Assembly: GCF_914271545.1 (NCBI RefSeq)
Contig: NZ_CAJZAH010000001.1
Location: 1-64,000 of the forward strand
DNA length: 64,000 nt
From: Cupriavidus respiraculi
GTDB taxonomy: Bacteria > Pseudomonadota > Gammaproteobacteria > Burkholderiales > Burkholderiaceae
Direction: 5' to 3'
Of the stretch, positions 44,810 through 54,820 are shown in pieces. Every line of letters starts with the position of its first letter. Within the stretch, counting starts at the first letter, position 1. Under the pieces are notes generated by a model. It did not search any database and had not been told where the DNA came from. It saw only the letters and a program-made list of their open reading frames with translations. The position numbers were made by a program, and so were the translations under genes.

Positions 44810-45673
44810 TCACGACCCGGACGCCGCATCGGCCGCCGGCACATCGCGCGGCGCGGGGCCGTCGTAGGTCCACAGGTATTCGCGCGGGATCGGGCCCTTG
44901 TTCCGGCCTCCCTGCTGGCTCTGCTCCCAGGCATGCGCGAGGATGCCGACCGACCGCGACAGGCAGAACAGCCCGCGCGCCAGCGGTGCGGGAAATCCCA
45001 GTTCGGCGTAGATGACGGCGGTGGCGCCGTCCACGTTCATCGGGATGGGCTTGCTGCGGCCGGCGCCGAGCGCGGCCTCCACCGCGCGCGCGATGGTGGC
45101 GAATCGCCCCGACACCACGCCCTGGGCCGCCGCTTCGTCCACCAGCGCCAGCAGCCGCGGCGCGCGGGGGTCCACCGGATGGAAGCGATGGCCGAAGCCG
45201 GAAACGAACTTCCCGTGCGCGTCGCGGAAGTCTGCCAGCGCGCCGCGCACCGCCTCGTCCCGGGCGATGCCTTGGTCCATGCGCCGCGCCACATCCTGGT
45301 ACAGCTCCACCGCCTGTTCGCCGGCGCCGCCGTGCACGTCGCCCAGCACGTTTACCGCCGAGGCCATCGCATTGTTCAAGCCGACGCCGCAGGTGGCCGC
45401 CATGCGCGCGATGGCGATGCTCGGGGCCTGCGGGCCGTGGTCGACGGCCGACATCAGCGCGGCGTCGAGCAGCTCGCCCTGGGCGCGTCCCGGCAGCTCC
45501 CCGCGCAGCATCAGCCAGATCATCTGCGCGAACGACACCTGGCCGATCAGCTGTTCGATCGGGTAGCCGCGGTAGCGGATCACGCCCGGCTGCATGTCGA
45601 TGACGCCGGTGCGCCACCAGTCCTCGGTGCGGCGCTGGCCGTCGTCCATGGGGCGGTCGAGCTTGTCGGTCAT
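44810..45673 (-). CDS. Citrate-synthase-fold protein, probable citryl-CoA-lyase type
   Basis: The product is a 287-residue protein of the citrate-synthase superfamily, much shorter than true citrate synthase (about 430) because it lacks the N-terminal part. All three catalytic residues of the fold are visible: His near 114 (GDVHGGAGEQAV), His162 (GFGHRFHPVDPRA) and Asp215 (MNVDGATAVIYAELGFP). Short members of this family cleave citryl-CoA or related 3-hydroxyacyl-CoAs. Its ATG overlaps the stop of the upstream CoA-transferase (ATGA). The pair could activate a citrate-like or citramalate-like acid and split the resulting CoA ester. The reaction is inferred from context. Confidence 0.82.
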   Translation of the reverse strand: MTDKLDRPMDDGQRRTEDWWRTGVIDMQPGVIRYRGYPIEQLIGQVSFAQMIWLMLRGELPGRAQGELLDAALMSAVDHGPQAPSIAIARMAATCGVGLNNAMASAVNVLGDVHGGAGEQAVELYQDVARRMDQGIARDEAVRGALADFRDAHGKFVSGFGHRFHPVDPRAPRLLALVDEAAAQGVVSGRFATIARAVEAALGAGRSKPIPMNVDGATAVIYAELGFPAPLARGLFCLSRSVGILAHAWEQSQQGGRNKGPIPREYLWTYDGPAPRDVPAADAASGS

Positions 45674-46869
45674 ATCGCGCGCTCCTGCTGCAGTTGGTCG
45701 ATGTCGGCGTCGGCATAGCCGAGTTCGGCGAGGATTTCCCGGGTATGCTGGCCCAGTTCGGGCGGCGGGGCATCCACCGAAGGGGCCTCGCCGTTGAGCT
45801 TGAAGCCGGTGCGCACCAGGTCGATGTCGCGCCCCACGCCCGGCGCGTTCGCAAAGCTGCCGATCATGCCGCGTCCGGCCACCTGCGGGTGCGCCAGCGT
45901 CTGAGGCACGCTGTAGACCGGCCCTGCGGGCACGCCGGCGTCGTTGAGCAGCGCCCACCATGCGTCGGCGCCCTGGCGCGCCAGCTCGCGCTCCAGTTCC
46001 GCCTTCAGCGCCTCGCGATGCTGCAGCCTGCCCTGGCGCGCGGCAAAGCGCAGGTCGGTGGCCAGTTCCGGGCGGCCTACCACGCGGCACACCGCCTCGA
46101 ACTGTTCCTGCTTGTTGGCGGCGATGTTCAGCAGGCCGTCGCCGGTCTGGAACGTGCCCGACGGGCTGGCCGTCATGTTCTCGTTGCCCATCGGGGCGGG
46201 CGGCTTGCCGGCCACCAGATAGTTGGAGACCACCCAACCCATGGTGGCCAGCGTCGATTCGAGCATCGACACGTCGACGAAATAGCCCTCGGTGCGCTCG
46301 TGGTCGGCCAGCGAGGCGGCCACCGCGAAGGCGGCCGTCATGCCGCCGATGGTGTCCGATACGGGATAGCCGACGCGGTACGGCGCGGTGTCCGGGTCGC
46401 CGGTGATGCTCATGACGCCGGACATGCCCTGGATGATCTGGTCATAAGCGGGCAGGTCGCTCAGCGGGCCATCCTGGCCGAAGCCCGAGATCGCGCAGTA
46501 GATCAGGCGCGGATTCTCCTGCTTCAGCGCTTCGTACCCGAGCCCCAGGCGCGCCATCACGCCGGGACGGAAGTTCTCCACCAGCACGTCGGCCGCGCGC
46601 ACCAGCCGGCGCAGGACTTCCTTGCCGCGCGCGTGCTTCAGGTTCAGCGTGATCGAGCGCTTGCCAGGATTCTGCGCGAGGAAGGAGACGCCCATCAGCG
46701 CCTGGTTGAGCGCCGCGTCGGCGCCCAGTTGCCGTGCCAGGTCGCCGGTGCCCGGCGTTTCCACCTTGATGACTTCGGCGCCCATATGCGCGAGTTGATG
46801 ACAGCAGAACGGACCGGCCAGCACATTGGTGAGGTCGAGTACGCGGATATGACGCAGGGGTTTTCGCAT
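45670..46869 (-). CDS. CaiB/BaiF CoA-transferase with Glu at the catalytic Asp position
   Basis: The product is a 399-residue class III CoA-transferase-like protein: IRVLDLTNVLAGPFCCHQLA, GAEVIKVETPGTGDLAR and LVENFRPGVMARLGLGYEAL. The catalytic aspartate region reads VDVSMLESTLATM, so residue 204 is Glu where the family normally has Asp. Glu could still form an acyl anhydride, or the protein may have another activity such as racemisation. It overlaps the downstream citryl-CoA-lyase-like gene by four bases and must act with it. Likely roles are activation of a C5 or C6 hydroxy-acid with succinyl-CoA or acetyl-CoA. The substrate is not determinable here. Confidence 0.88.
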   Translation of the reverse strand: MRKPLRHIRVLDLTNVLAGPFCCHQLAHMGAEVIKVETPGTGDLARQLGADAALNQALMGVSFLAQNPGKRSITLNLKHARGKEVLRRLVRAADVLVENFRPGVMARLGLGYEALKQENPRLIYCAISGFGQDGPLSDLPAYDQIIQGMSGVMSITGDPDTAPYRVGYPVSDTIGGMTAAFAVAASLADHERTEGYFVDVSMLESTLATMGWVVSNYLVAGKPPAPMGNENMTASPSGTFQTGDGLLNIAANKQEQFEAVCRVVGRPELATDLRFAARQGRLQHREALKAELERELARQGADAWWALLNDAGVPAGPVYSVPQTLAHPQVAGRGMIGSFANAPGVGRDIDLVRTGFKLNGEAPSVDAPPPELGQHTREILAELGYADADIDQLQQERAI

Positions 46870-47011
46870 GAGGCGGGAAGGCGGCGGTGAATCGAAAAGA
46901 GCGTAGCGGGGGCACCGGACGGAGGGAGGCACCCCCGCTACGACGTTCTGTAGGACAAAACGGCGAGCCGTTAAAGAGAACGTCGACAGAGAATAGGAAA
47001 GGGCGGGACGC

Positions 47012-47042
47012 CTGTCAAGGCGGCAGGGTCCGTTGCTATAAT
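47012..47042 (+). promoter_or_regulatory. Promoter of the hpnD-shc-hpnG operon (extended -10)
   Basis: A perfect -10 TATAAT (47037-47042) preceded by TGC, the extended -10 element. A weak -35 CTGTCA (47012-47017) lies 19 bases away. It is about 100 bases upstream of the hpnD start. Confidence 0.65.
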
Positions 47043-47140
47043 CGCCGCACTTCGGAACCATCGCCCCCCGCCGCCCGGCCAGTTCTTTCGCGCCGCGGCC
47101 CGGCGCACACCATGCGATGCAACGCGTGACGAGGAGTTGC

Positions 47141-47989
47141 GTGACAGGTATTCAGAACGCCATGCAGGGCGCCACCCCGGCCGCCAGGTCCGCCGCCTCC
47201 GGCAGTTCCTTCCATGCCGCCATGCGCGTGTTGCCGGCATCCCAGCGGCAAGCCATGTTCGAGATCTATGCGTTCTGCCGCGCGGTGGACGATATCGCCG
47301 ATGGCGACGCGCCCCGCGCCGAGCGGCTCGCCGGCCTGCAGGCGTGGCGCCGCGAGATCGCCGCCTGCTATGCCGGCGCCCCGTCTTCCTCCCTTGCCGA
47401 TCTCGCTGCGCAGATCGAGCGCTTCCAGTTGCGCCGGGACGATTTCCTCGCGGTGATCGACGGCATGGAGATGGACGCGATGGAAGACATCCGCGCGCCC
47501 GACGATGCGACGCTGGACCTGTATTGCGACCGCGTGGCGAGCGCGGTGGGGCGCCTGGCCGTGCGCGTGTTCGGCCTGGACGACGACTGCGGCCTTCCGC
47601 TCGCGCACCATCTGGGCCGCGCGCTGCAACTGACCAATATCCTGCGCGATATCGACGAGGACGCCGCGCGCGGCCGCGTGTATCTGCCCGGTCCCGCACT
47701 GGCCGCCGCGGGCGTTACGCTGGACACGCCCGCACAGATCGTGGCGCATCCGGCCATCGGAGCCGCGTGCGCGGCGGTGGCGCGCGAGGCGCAGGCGCAC
47801 TACGACAGGGCGCGGGCCATCATGGATCGTTGTCCGCCGGGGCGAGCACGGTCGCCGCGCATCATGGCGGACGTCTATCACGGCATACTGACGCGATTGC
47901 AGGCGCGCGGCTGGAGCGCGCCACGCACGAAGGTGCGCGTGCCGCGCGCCCGGCTGCTGTGGATCGTGCTGCGCCATGCGATGGCCTGA
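47141..47989 (+). CDS. hpnD: Presqualene diphosphate synthase HpnD
   Basis: The product is a 282-residue trans-isoprenyl diphosphate synthase of the squalene/phytoene-synthase fold. It condenses two farnesyl diphosphates to presqualene diphosphate, the first hopanoid-specific step. Both aspartate-rich Mg-binding motifs are present: DDIAD at 50-54 (within YAFCRAVDDIAD) and DIDED at 170-174 (NILRDIDEDAARGRVYLP). HpnD is favoured over HpnC by the SSFHAAMRVLPASQR start and the GRVYLP motif. The GTG start at 47141 follows GAGGAG. hpnC and hpnE, which complete squalene formation in the three-enzyme route, are not next to it. Confidence 0.9.
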   Translation: MTGIQNAMQGATPAARSAASGSSFHAAMRVLPASQRQAMFEIYAFCRAVDDIADGDAPRAERLAGLQAWRREIAACYAGAPSSSLADLAAQIERFQLRRDDFLAVIDGMEMDAMEDIRAPDDATLDLYCDRVASAVGRLAVRVFGLDDDCGLPLAHHLGRALQLTNILRDIDEDAARGRVYLPGPALAAAGVTLDTPAQIVAHPAIGAACAAVAREAQAHYDRARAIMDRCPPGRARSPRIMADVYHGILTRLQARGWSAPRTKVRVPRARLLWIVLRHAMA

Positions 47990-48064
47990 CGGTCGCCGGT
48001 AGCGGCGCAGGGACCCGCGCCCAGGCCGGCGTCGCGGGATGCGGTTCGATGCATTGTGGAGGAC

Positions 48065-50113
48065 ATGGCCTTGCCAACGACAGACCACGCTGCCCGCTTC
48101 GCGCATTTCCCACGCGACTTCCCCGACGGGCAGGAGCCCGTTCCCGGCACGCTCGCCTTCGCGATCGCCAGGGCGGTCGAAGCCCTCGCCGCCAGCCAGC
48201 AGGCCGACGGCCACTGGGTCTTCGAACTGGAGGCCGACGCCACCATCCCCGCCGAATACGTGTTGCTGGTGCACTACCTGGGCGAGTCGCCCGATACCGT
48301 GCTGGAGGCGCGCATCGCCCGCTATCTGCGCCGCCTGCAGAACGCCGACGGCGGCTGGCCGCTGTTCCACCAGGGACGGTCCGACGTCAGCGCGAGCGTC
48401 AAGGCGTACTTCGCGCTGAAGATGATCGGCGACGATCCCGAGGCGGCCCATATGCGTCTGGCGCGCGAATGCATCCACCAACTGGGCGGTGCCGAGTCCA
48501 GCAACGTCTTTACCCGCACGCTGCTGGCGCTGTATGGCGCCATGCCGTGGCGCGCCGTGCCGATGATGCCGGTGGAAATCCTGCTGCTGCCGCTGTGGTT
48601 TCCCTTTCATCTGTCCAAGGTTGCCTACTGGGCGCGGACCGTGATGGTGCCGCTGCTGGTGCTCAACAGCTTGCGCCCGCGCGCGCGCAATCCGCGCGGC
48701 GTCGGCATCGCGGAGTTGTTCCGCCGCGCGCCCGCGTCGGCGCGGATGCCCGGCAAGGCGCCGCATCAGAGCTGGCGCTGGCATGGTCTGTTTCGCGCGT
48801 TCGACGCCGCGCTGCGCATCGCGGAGCCGCTGCTCGCCGCGAGCCTGCGCCCGCGCGCGTTGCGGCGCGCCCAGGCGTTCGTGCGCGAGCGTCTGAATGG
48901 CGACGACGGCCTGGGCGCGATCTTTCCGGCCATGGTCAACGCGGTCATGATGTTCGATGCGCTCGGCGTGCCGCGCACGGACGCCGGCGCGGCGCAGGCG
49001 CGCGCGGCGCTGGACCGGCTGCTGGTCGTGCGCGGGGACGAGGCCTACTGCCAGCCCTGCCTGTCGCCGGTGTGGGATACCTCGCTCGCCTGCCACGCGA
49101 TGCTCGAGGCGGGCGGCGAGCGCGCCTGGGCCGCGGCGGACCGCGGGCTGGACTGGCTGCGGCCGCTCCAGGTGCTGGACCTCGCCGGGGACTGGGCGGT
49201 GCGCCGCCCGCATCTGGCGCCCGGTGGCTGGGCGTTCCAGTACGCCAATCCGCACTACCCGGACGTGGACGACACCGCGGTGGTCGCGATGGCGCTGGAC
49301 CGCGCCAGTCGAGACGGCCTGCGCGGCGCGACGCTGCGTGCGGTGTCTGGCGCCCGCGACAACGCGGCGCTGGCCCGCGCTGTCGAATGGGTAGCGGGCA
49401 TGCAGAGCGCCAATGGCGGCTGGGGCGCCTTCGATCCCGACAACACGCATGGTTACCTGAACAGCATCCCCTTCGCCGACCACGGCGCGCTGCTCGATCC
49501 GCCCACGGCCGACGTATCGGCGCGCTGCCTGTCGATGCTGTCGCAACTCGGCCAGGGGCCGGCCAACAGCGGGCGCGCACAGGCGGCGCTGCGCTATCTG
49601 CTTGGCGAGCAGACCGCCGACGGAAGCTGGTACGGGCGCTGGGGCATGAACTACATCTACGGCACCTGGAGCGCGCTGTGCGCGTTGCAAGCCGCGGGCG
49701 TCGCGCACGACGCCGCGCCGATGCGGCGGGCGGTGGACTGGCTGCTGTCCATCCAGAACGCCGACGGCGGCTGGGGCGAGGACGGCAGCAGCTACCGGCT
49801 CGACTACCAGGGACATGAGAGCGCGCCGAGCGTGCCGTCGCAGACGGCGTGGGCCCTGCTGGCGCTGATGGCCGCCGGCGAGGTCCGGCACCAGGCGGTG
49901 GCGCGCGGCGTGGCGTGGCTGCTGGGCGCGCAGCAGGCCGACGGGCTGTGGCAGGAGGAGCGCTACACGGCGGTGGGCTTTCCGCGCGTGTTCTATCTGC
50001 GCTATCACGGCTATGCGCGCTATTTTCCGCTGTGGGCGCTGGCGCGATACCGCAATCTCGGCGCGGGCGGGGATGGTGGAGTCCCGCCCGATGCCATCGC
50101 CTGGGGCATGTGA
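48065..50113 (+). CDS. shc: Squalene-hopene cyclase
   Basis: The product is a 682-residue monotopic membrane cyclase that converts squalene to hopene and hopanol. The protonating DVDDTA motif is at about 400-405 (NPHYPDVDDTAVVAMAL). Several QW repeats are visible, for example QQADGHWVFELEADATIPAEY split at QADGHW, LRRLQNADGGWPLF, ALRYLLGEQTADGSWYGRWG and SIQNADGGWGEDG. The ATG at 48065 has GGAGG only two bases away; GTG at 48056 is an alternative. It is the second gene of the plus-strand hopanoid operon. Confidence 0.96.
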   Translation: MALPTTDHAARFAHFPRDFPDGQEPVPGTLAFAIARAVEALAASQQADGHWVFELEADATIPAEYVLLVHYLGESPDTVLEARIARYLRRLQNADGGWPLFHQGRSDVSASVKAYFALKMIGDDPEAAHMRLARECIHQLGGAESSNVFTRTLLALYGAMPWRAVPMMPVEILLLPLWFPFHLSKVAYWARTVMVPLLVLNSLRPRARNPRGVGIAELFRRAPASARMPGKAPHQSWRWHGLFRAFDAALRIAEPLLAASLRPRALRRAQAFVRERLNGDDGLGAIFPAMVNAVMMFDALGVPRTDAGAAQARAALDRLLVVRGDEAYCQPCLSPVWDTSLACHAMLEAGGERAWAAADRGLDWLRPLQVLDLAGDWAVRRPHLAPGGWAFQYANPHYPDVDDTAVVAMALDRASRDGLRGATLRAVSGARDNAALARAVEWVAGMQSANGGWGAFDPDNTHGYLNSIPFADHGALLDPPTADVSARCLSMLSQLGQGPANSGRAQAALRYLLGEQTADGSWYGRWGMNYIYGTWSALCALQAAGVAHDAAPMRRAVDWLLSIQNADGGWGEDGSSYRLDYQGHESAPSVPSQTAWALLALMAAGEVRHQAVARGVAWLLGAQQADGLWQEERYTAVGFPRVFYLRYHGYARYFPLWALARYRNLGAGGDGGVPPDAIAWGM

Positions 50114-50115
50114 CG

Positions 50116-50838
50116 GTGAACGCGGCGGTGCCCATCTTCCGCGACGGGCCGGGCGCCATGGCGCCGGTGCTGGTGGTCAGCGGCATGGCGTTCGAGGCGG
50201 CGCTGGCGGCGGGGCCGGATGTCGAGACGCTGCACGGGTTTGGCGGCGCGCGCCTGGCCGACCGGCTGGGATCGCGCCTGCGCAAGCCGTGCCGCGGCGT
50301 GGTGAGCTTCGGCTTTGCCGGCGGCCTCGATCCCGCGCTGCGGCCGGGGGCCGTGGTGATAGGCGACGCGGTGCACGGCCCGGATGGCGGTCTTGCGGCG
50401 GATCCTGCCTGGACTGCGGCCCTGCTGGCGGCCTTGCCGATGGCGCGGCGCGGTGTGCTGGCCGGTGTCGATCTGCCGGTCGCAACGGTGGCCGCAAAGC
50501 GAGCGTTGCATCGCCGCCATGGCGCGCTGGCGGTGGACATGGAGTCCCACCTCGTTGCGGCGCTGGCCCGGGCGCATGGCGTGCCATTCGCGCTATGCCG
50601 GATCGTGGTCGATCCCGCGCAGCGCCCGGTGCCCGCCGCGGCCCTCGCCGCGGTGGATGCATCGGGCGCCGTGCATGTGCCCGGCGTGCTGCGCGCGCTG
50701 GCGGCGCACCCGCTGCAACTGGGGGCGCTGCTGCGGCTGGCCGCCGACGCCTTCGCGGCGCGTCGCGCACTGCGCGGAGTAAGGCAACGGGTGGGGGCGG
50801 GATTCGGCCTGCCGCGCGACGCCGGACTCGCCGGCTAG
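50116..50838 (+). CDS. hpnG: Hopanoid-associated nucleosidase/phosphorylase HpnG
   Basis: The product is a 240-residue protein of the nucleoside-phosphorylase (MTA/SAH nucleosidase) fold, which removes adenine from adenosylhopane to give ribosylhopane. Evidence: [13 protein letters not shown] at the N-terminus, the glycine-rich phosphate/ribose loop [20 protein letters not shown], and [19 protein letters not shown] with the Met-Glu that holds the ribose. The GTG start at 50116 lies two bases after the shc stop; ATG 50158 is an alternative. Its stop overlaps the stop of hpnN by three bases on the other strand. Confidence 0.9.
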   Translation: MNAAVPIFRDGPGAMAPVLVVSGMAFEAALAAGPDVETLHGFGGARLADRLGSRLRKPCRGVVSFGFAGGLDPALRPGAVVIGDAVHGPDGGLAADPAWTAALLAALPMARRGVLAGVDLPVATVAAKRALHRRHGALAVDMESHLVAALARAHGVPFALCRIVVDPAQRPVPAAALAAVDASGAVHVPGVLRALAAHPLQLGALLRLAADAFAARRALRGVRQRVGAGFGLPRDAGLAG

Positions 50839-53504
50839 GCGTCCGGACCCGGGTGCGCCGCCAGCGGCGGCTCGTATTCCTTGCCGCGCGGCCGTCCCAT
50901 CAGCACGGGCTGGAAGAACACCGCGCCGATCAGCGTGCACACGAGCGACAGCGCCAGCAACTTGCCCATGCTCGCCGTGCCGGCGTGGTGCGACAGCCAG
51001 AGGCTGCCGAAGGCCACCGCCGTGGTGGCGGCGCTGAACAGCACGGCATGGGTCAGGCTCGATTGCAGCAGGCCGGTCTTGCCCTCGCGCCACGCGATCA
51101 CGTAGTAGATCTTGAACGCGACCCCGATGCCGAGCAGCAGGGGCAGGGCGATCACGTTGGCGAAATTCAGCGGGATATCGAGCAGCACGCAAAGCTCCAG
51201 CGTCACCACCGCCGACACCAGCAACGGCACCAGCGTACGCAGCACGTCCCCGAAGCGGCGCAGCGTCAGCCATAGCAGCACGGTAATGGACAGCACCGCC
51301 CAGGCGCCGGCCTGCGCGAACGACGTCATGATGGTGCGGGCCGAGCCCGCGATGGAGATGGGCCCGCCGCTGGCTTCCGGCGCGGCCGTGCGCATCGCCT
51401 CGACGAAGCGGTCGAGTGCAGCGGCGCGGGCGGGGTCGCCGGGCGGCGGCAGCCTCGGACTGATGGCGACCAGCGCCCGGCCATCGGGCGCCTGCCAGTC
51501 GCGCACCAGGCGCGCCGGTAGGCTGGCGAGCGTGACGGGCGCCGGCATGAGCGCCGAGCGCAACCGGGCCAGCGCGAGGCGCAGCGGCAGGGCGAGGGCC
51601 TGTTCGGCGCGGTCGCGCATGGCGGCATCGCTGGCGGCCAGCTTGTCCAGCACCGTGGCCAGGCGGCGTGCCGCGTCGGCGCCGGTGCCATCCCTGCCTG
51701 TCGCCGCGGCAAGCAATTGCTTCGCGGCGGCGCGCAGCGACGCGACGCGATCCTCGTCCGTGGCCGCGGGTGCGGGCTGTTGGGACAACACCGGCAGCAA
51801 CTGGCGGGCGGCGGCCGCGATCAGCGGCAGCTTGCCCGCCTGGTCCGATGGCACGAAGCTTTCGAGCGTGATGACGCGCTCCACCTCGGGCAGCGTGGCG
51901 ACGCGGGCGGCCTGTGCGGCGGCCGCCTCCAGCGATGGCGCCAGTACGCTCACATCGTTGGTGCCCGCCTGCGGTGCATCGCGCAGCGCGCGCAGCGTCG
52001 CCATCGATTCGGATTGCGGGTCCTTCAGGTTCAGCGGGTCGAAGTCGAAGCGCAGATGCGGCAGCAGCGGGGAGGCCGCCAGGATGACGGCACAGGTCAC
52101 CAGCAGCACGGCCTTGCGATGCCGGTCGAAGAACGCGTCCGCCGGCGCCATCCATGGCAAGCCCGGTGGCGACGCGCCGCCGCCGGGATGCAGCACCGCG
52201 ATCAGCGCGGGCAGCAGCGTCAGGGTGCCGACCAGCGCGATCACCATGCCCACGCCCGCGATCAGCCCGAGTTCGGCCACGCCGCGGTACTCCGTCGGCA
52301 GGAAGCAGAAGAACGCCGCGGCCGTTGCGGTGGCGGCCAGCGTCAGCGGCACGGCCAGGGCCCCCGCGGTATCGCGCAGCGCGTCCGCGAGGTTTTCCTG
52401 CCGATGCCGCTCGGCGCGATAGCGCACGCCGAACTGGATGCCGAAGTCCACGCCGAGCCCCACGAACAGCACGGCGAAGGCGACCGAGATCATGTTGAGC
52501 GCGCCCACCATCGCCAGACCCAGCGCGGCGGTGATCGTCAGCCCCGCGAACAGGCTGATCAGCACGGCGGCGATCAGCCGCCCGGAGCGCAGGGCCAACC
52601 ACAGGATCGCGATCACCGCGAGCACCGTCAGCGCGCTGTTCAGCAGCGCGCCCTCCTTGACCGAGGCGAACTCGTCGTCGGCCAATGCCTGCGCGCCGGT
52701 CAGGCGCAGGCTGGCGCCGTAGCGCTCGCCCAGCCGCAGCCGGGCCGCACTGTCGCGCACGGCGGTGGAGGCCTTGGCGCCGGCCTGCAGGTCGCCGTAG
52801 TCGAGCACCGGATTGACGGCGACGAAGCTGCGCGCGGGACCGGCGGGTGGGCTGGACGAGGGGCCAGACGATGCGCCGGACGATGGGCCGGCCATCAACG
52901 CCGACCACGACAATGCGGCCGGCTTGCCCGCCAGCACCTGTTCGAGGGTAGCCGCGCTGCCGGCCAACACGGGCGCCATCGCGTCGAGGTTGACCTGGCC
53001 CATCTGCAGCGGCATGCCCAGCATGCCCGTCAGGGTGTTGGCCAGTCCGCGCAGGCTGGGGTCCTGCGCCAGCGCCTGCAGCAGCGGGCGTGCGGCCTGC
53101 AGTTGCGCCAGCGTGGCCGCAAGCTGGGCAGGTTCGAGGAACAGCAGGCCGTGGCGCTCGAAGAACTCGCCGCCACCGGGCCGGTCCACCGCACGGAAGC
53201 GGGCGGGCTGGCGGCTCAGGTCCCGGGCCAGTTCGTTGGCCGCGGCGTCGGCCAGCTCGGGGGACGGCGCCTCGATGACCGCGAGGATCATCTGGCCCCG
53301 CTGCGGAAAGGCCGCGCCGAGCGCCGCGTCGCGCCGCGCCCACGGTTCGTCGGCATCGAGCAGCTTGCCGATATCGGTATTGATGGCGAAATGCGTGGCC
53401 GCGTACCAGCCGCCGAACGCGGTCGCCGCCAGAGACAGCGCGATCACCAGCCAGGCGCGGCGGGCGGAAAACACGACGATGCGGGCGATCAGCGACGTCA
53501 GCAT
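50835..53504 (-). CDS. hpnN: Hopanoid transporter HpnN (RND superfamily)
   Basis: The product is an 889-residue RND/MMPL-like inner-membrane transporter that moves hopanoids toward the outer membrane. It starts [20 protein letters not shown], with a first membrane helix at about 8-30. A large periplasmic domain contains the conserved [21 protein letters not shown], cut here as [17 protein letters not shown]. Two blocks of membrane helices follow, with [21 protein letters not shown] and the second-half [21 protein letters not shown] Ser/Pro/Gly-rich loop (about 210-235) lies in the first periplasmic domain. It is last in the ispH-hpnH-hpnN strand run and convergent with hpnG. Confidence 0.93.
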   Translation of the reverse strand: MLTSLIARIVVFSARRAWLVIALSLAATAFGGWYAATHFAINTDIGKLLDADEPWARRDAALGAAFPQRGQMILAVIEAPSPELADAAANELARDLSRQPARFRAVDRPGGGEFFERHGLLFLEPAQLAATLAQLQAARPLLQALAQDPSLRGLANTLTGMLGMPLQMGQVNLDAMAPVLAGSAATLEQVLAGKPAALSWSALMAGPSSGASSGPSSSPPAGPARSFVAVNPVLDYGDLQAGAKASTAVRDSAARLRLGERYGASLRLTGAQALADDEFASVKEGALLNSALTVLAVIAILWLALRSGRLIAAVLISLFAGLTITAALGLAMVGALNMISVAFAVLFVGLGVDFGIQFGVRYRAERHRQENLADALRDTAGALAVPLTLAATATAAAFFCFLPTEYRGVAELGLIAGVGMVIALVGTLTLLPALIAVLHPGGGASPPGLPWMAPADAFFDRHRKAVLLVTCAVILAASPLLPHLRFDFDPLNLKDPQSESMATLRALRDAPQAGTNDVSVLAPSLEAAAAQAARVATLPEVERVITLESFVPSDQAGKLPLIAAAARQLLPVLSQQPAPAATDEDRVASLRAAAKQLLAAATGRDGTGADAARRLATVLDKLAASDAAMRDRAEQALALPLRLALARLRSALMPAPVTLASLPARLVRDWQAPDGRALVAISPRLPPPGDPARAAALDRFVEAMRTAAPEASGGPISIAGSARTIMTSFAQAGAWAVLSITVLLWLTLRRFGDVLRTLVPLLVSAVVTLELCVLLDIPLNFANVIALPLLLGIGVAFKIYYVIAWREGKTGLLQSSLTHAVLFSAATTAVAFGSLWLSHHAGTASMGKLLALSLVCTLIGAVFFQPVLMGRPRGKEYEPPLAAHPGPDA

Positions 53505-53607
53505 GGGGCGCGGTCTATGACGGATGGTGCGTGGCGGGCCTGGCGTTCGCGGCCACGCGGCGCGGCCGGCATTGCAGCGGCAATGACGGCGGATATCACA
53601 GCGGATA

Positions 53608-54768
53608 TCACACCGGATGCGAAGCGGGGGAAGCGTCCGTCTTCGGGCGCGATGCGGTCCGGCCGATCTCCGCCAGCTTGATCTCGACGTGCCGGGAGAA
53701 CACATAGTCGGCCGGGCGCTGCGCATCGAGCGGAATATCCGGGGCCATCGGGCCCTCCGTGCGCACCCCGCGCAGCGCCACGCCGAGCGCCTTGAGCGGA
53801 TGCGCGACCGTATCGGCCACCGCCGTGGCCTCGTAGCCGCTGTGCACCATGCAGTCCGCGCACTTCTCGTAGTTGCCGGTGCCGTAGGCGTCCCAGTCCG
53901 TCTCTTCCATCAGTTCGCGGAAGGACGCGGCATATCCCTCGCCGAGCAGATAGCACGGGCGTTGCCAGCCGAACACCGTGCGTGCCGGATTGCCCCAGGG
54001 CGTGCAGTGGTAGGTCTGATTGCCGGCGAGGAAATCGAGGAACAGGGTGGACTGGCTGAAGGCCCACGCCTTGCCGCCCCGGCCGCGCGCGAGGATGTCG
54101 CGGAACAGCTGGCGCGTCCTGCCGCGGTGCAGGAAGTGTTGCTGGTCCGGCGCGCGCTCGTAGGCATAGCCGGGCGAGACGGTGATGCCGTCCACGCCCA
54201 TGGCCTTGACGGTGTCGAAGAACGCGGCCACCCGTTCGGGCTCGGCCTCGTTGAACAGCGTGCAGTTGATGTTGACGCGAAACCCGCGCGCCTTCGCCTG
54301 CCGGATGGCGGATACCGCGCGCTCGTAGACGCCCTGCTGGCAGACCGAGTGGTCGTGCATGTCGCGGTCGCCGTCGAGGTGGACCGACCAGACGAAGTAG
54401 GGGCTGGGCCGGTATTGGTCCAGCTTCTTCTCCATCAGCAGCGCATTGGTGCACAGGTAGACGAAGCGGCGCCGGGCGACGATGCCCTCGACAATGGCCG
54501 GCATGTCGCGATGCAGCAGCGGCTCCCCGCCGGCGATGGACACCACGGGCGCACCGCATTCGTCCACCGCGTCAAGGCACTCGTCGACCGACAGGCGCTG
54601 GTTCAGGATCGGGTCCGGATAGTCGATCTTGCCGCAGCCGGCGCAGGCGAGGTTGCAGCGGAACAGCGGCTCCAGCATCAGCGCCAGCGGATAGCGGCGG
54701 TTGCCGGCCAGGCGCTGGCGAACGATATAGGCACCGACGCGGGCGACTTGCAGCAAGGGAATGGCCAA
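53608..54768 (-). CDS. hpnH: Adenosylhopane synthase HpnH (radical SAM)
   Basis: The product is a 386-residue radical SAM enzyme that adds 5'-deoxyadenosine to diploptene, the first step to C35 hopanoids. The [4Fe-4S] cysteines are Cys38, Cys42 and Cys45 in [12 protein letters not shown]. The SAM-contact [14 protein letters not shown] and the C-terminal [19 protein letters not shown] are family-typical. The start is TTG at 54768, giving [14 protein letters not shown], with GAGGAC upstream. It lies 52 bases downstream of ispH and upstream of hpnN. Confidence 0.95.
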   Translation of the reverse strand: MAIPLLQVARVGAYIVRQRLAGNRRYPLALMLEPLFRCNLACAGCGKIDYPDPILNQRLSVDECLDAVDECGAPVVSIAGGEPLLHRDMPAIVEGIVARRRFVYLCTNALLMEKKLDQYRPSPYFVWSVHLDGDRDMHDHSVCQQGVYERAVSAIRQAKARGFRVNINCTLFNEAEPERVAAFFDTVKAMGVDGITVSPGYAYERAPDQQHFLHRGRTRQLFRDILARGRGGKAWAFSQSTLFLDFLAGNQTYHCTPWGNPARTVFGWQRPCYLLGEGYAASFRELMEETDWDAYGTGNYEKCADCMVHSGYEATAVADTVAHPLKALGVALRGVRTEGPMAPDIPLDAQRPADYVFSRHVEIKLAEIGRTASRPKTDASPASHPV

Positions 54769-54820
54769 GGCAGCGTCCTCTCGTGTGTGGTTCCGTGGGC
54801 GAACGGCCGGCGCCGCGGCT

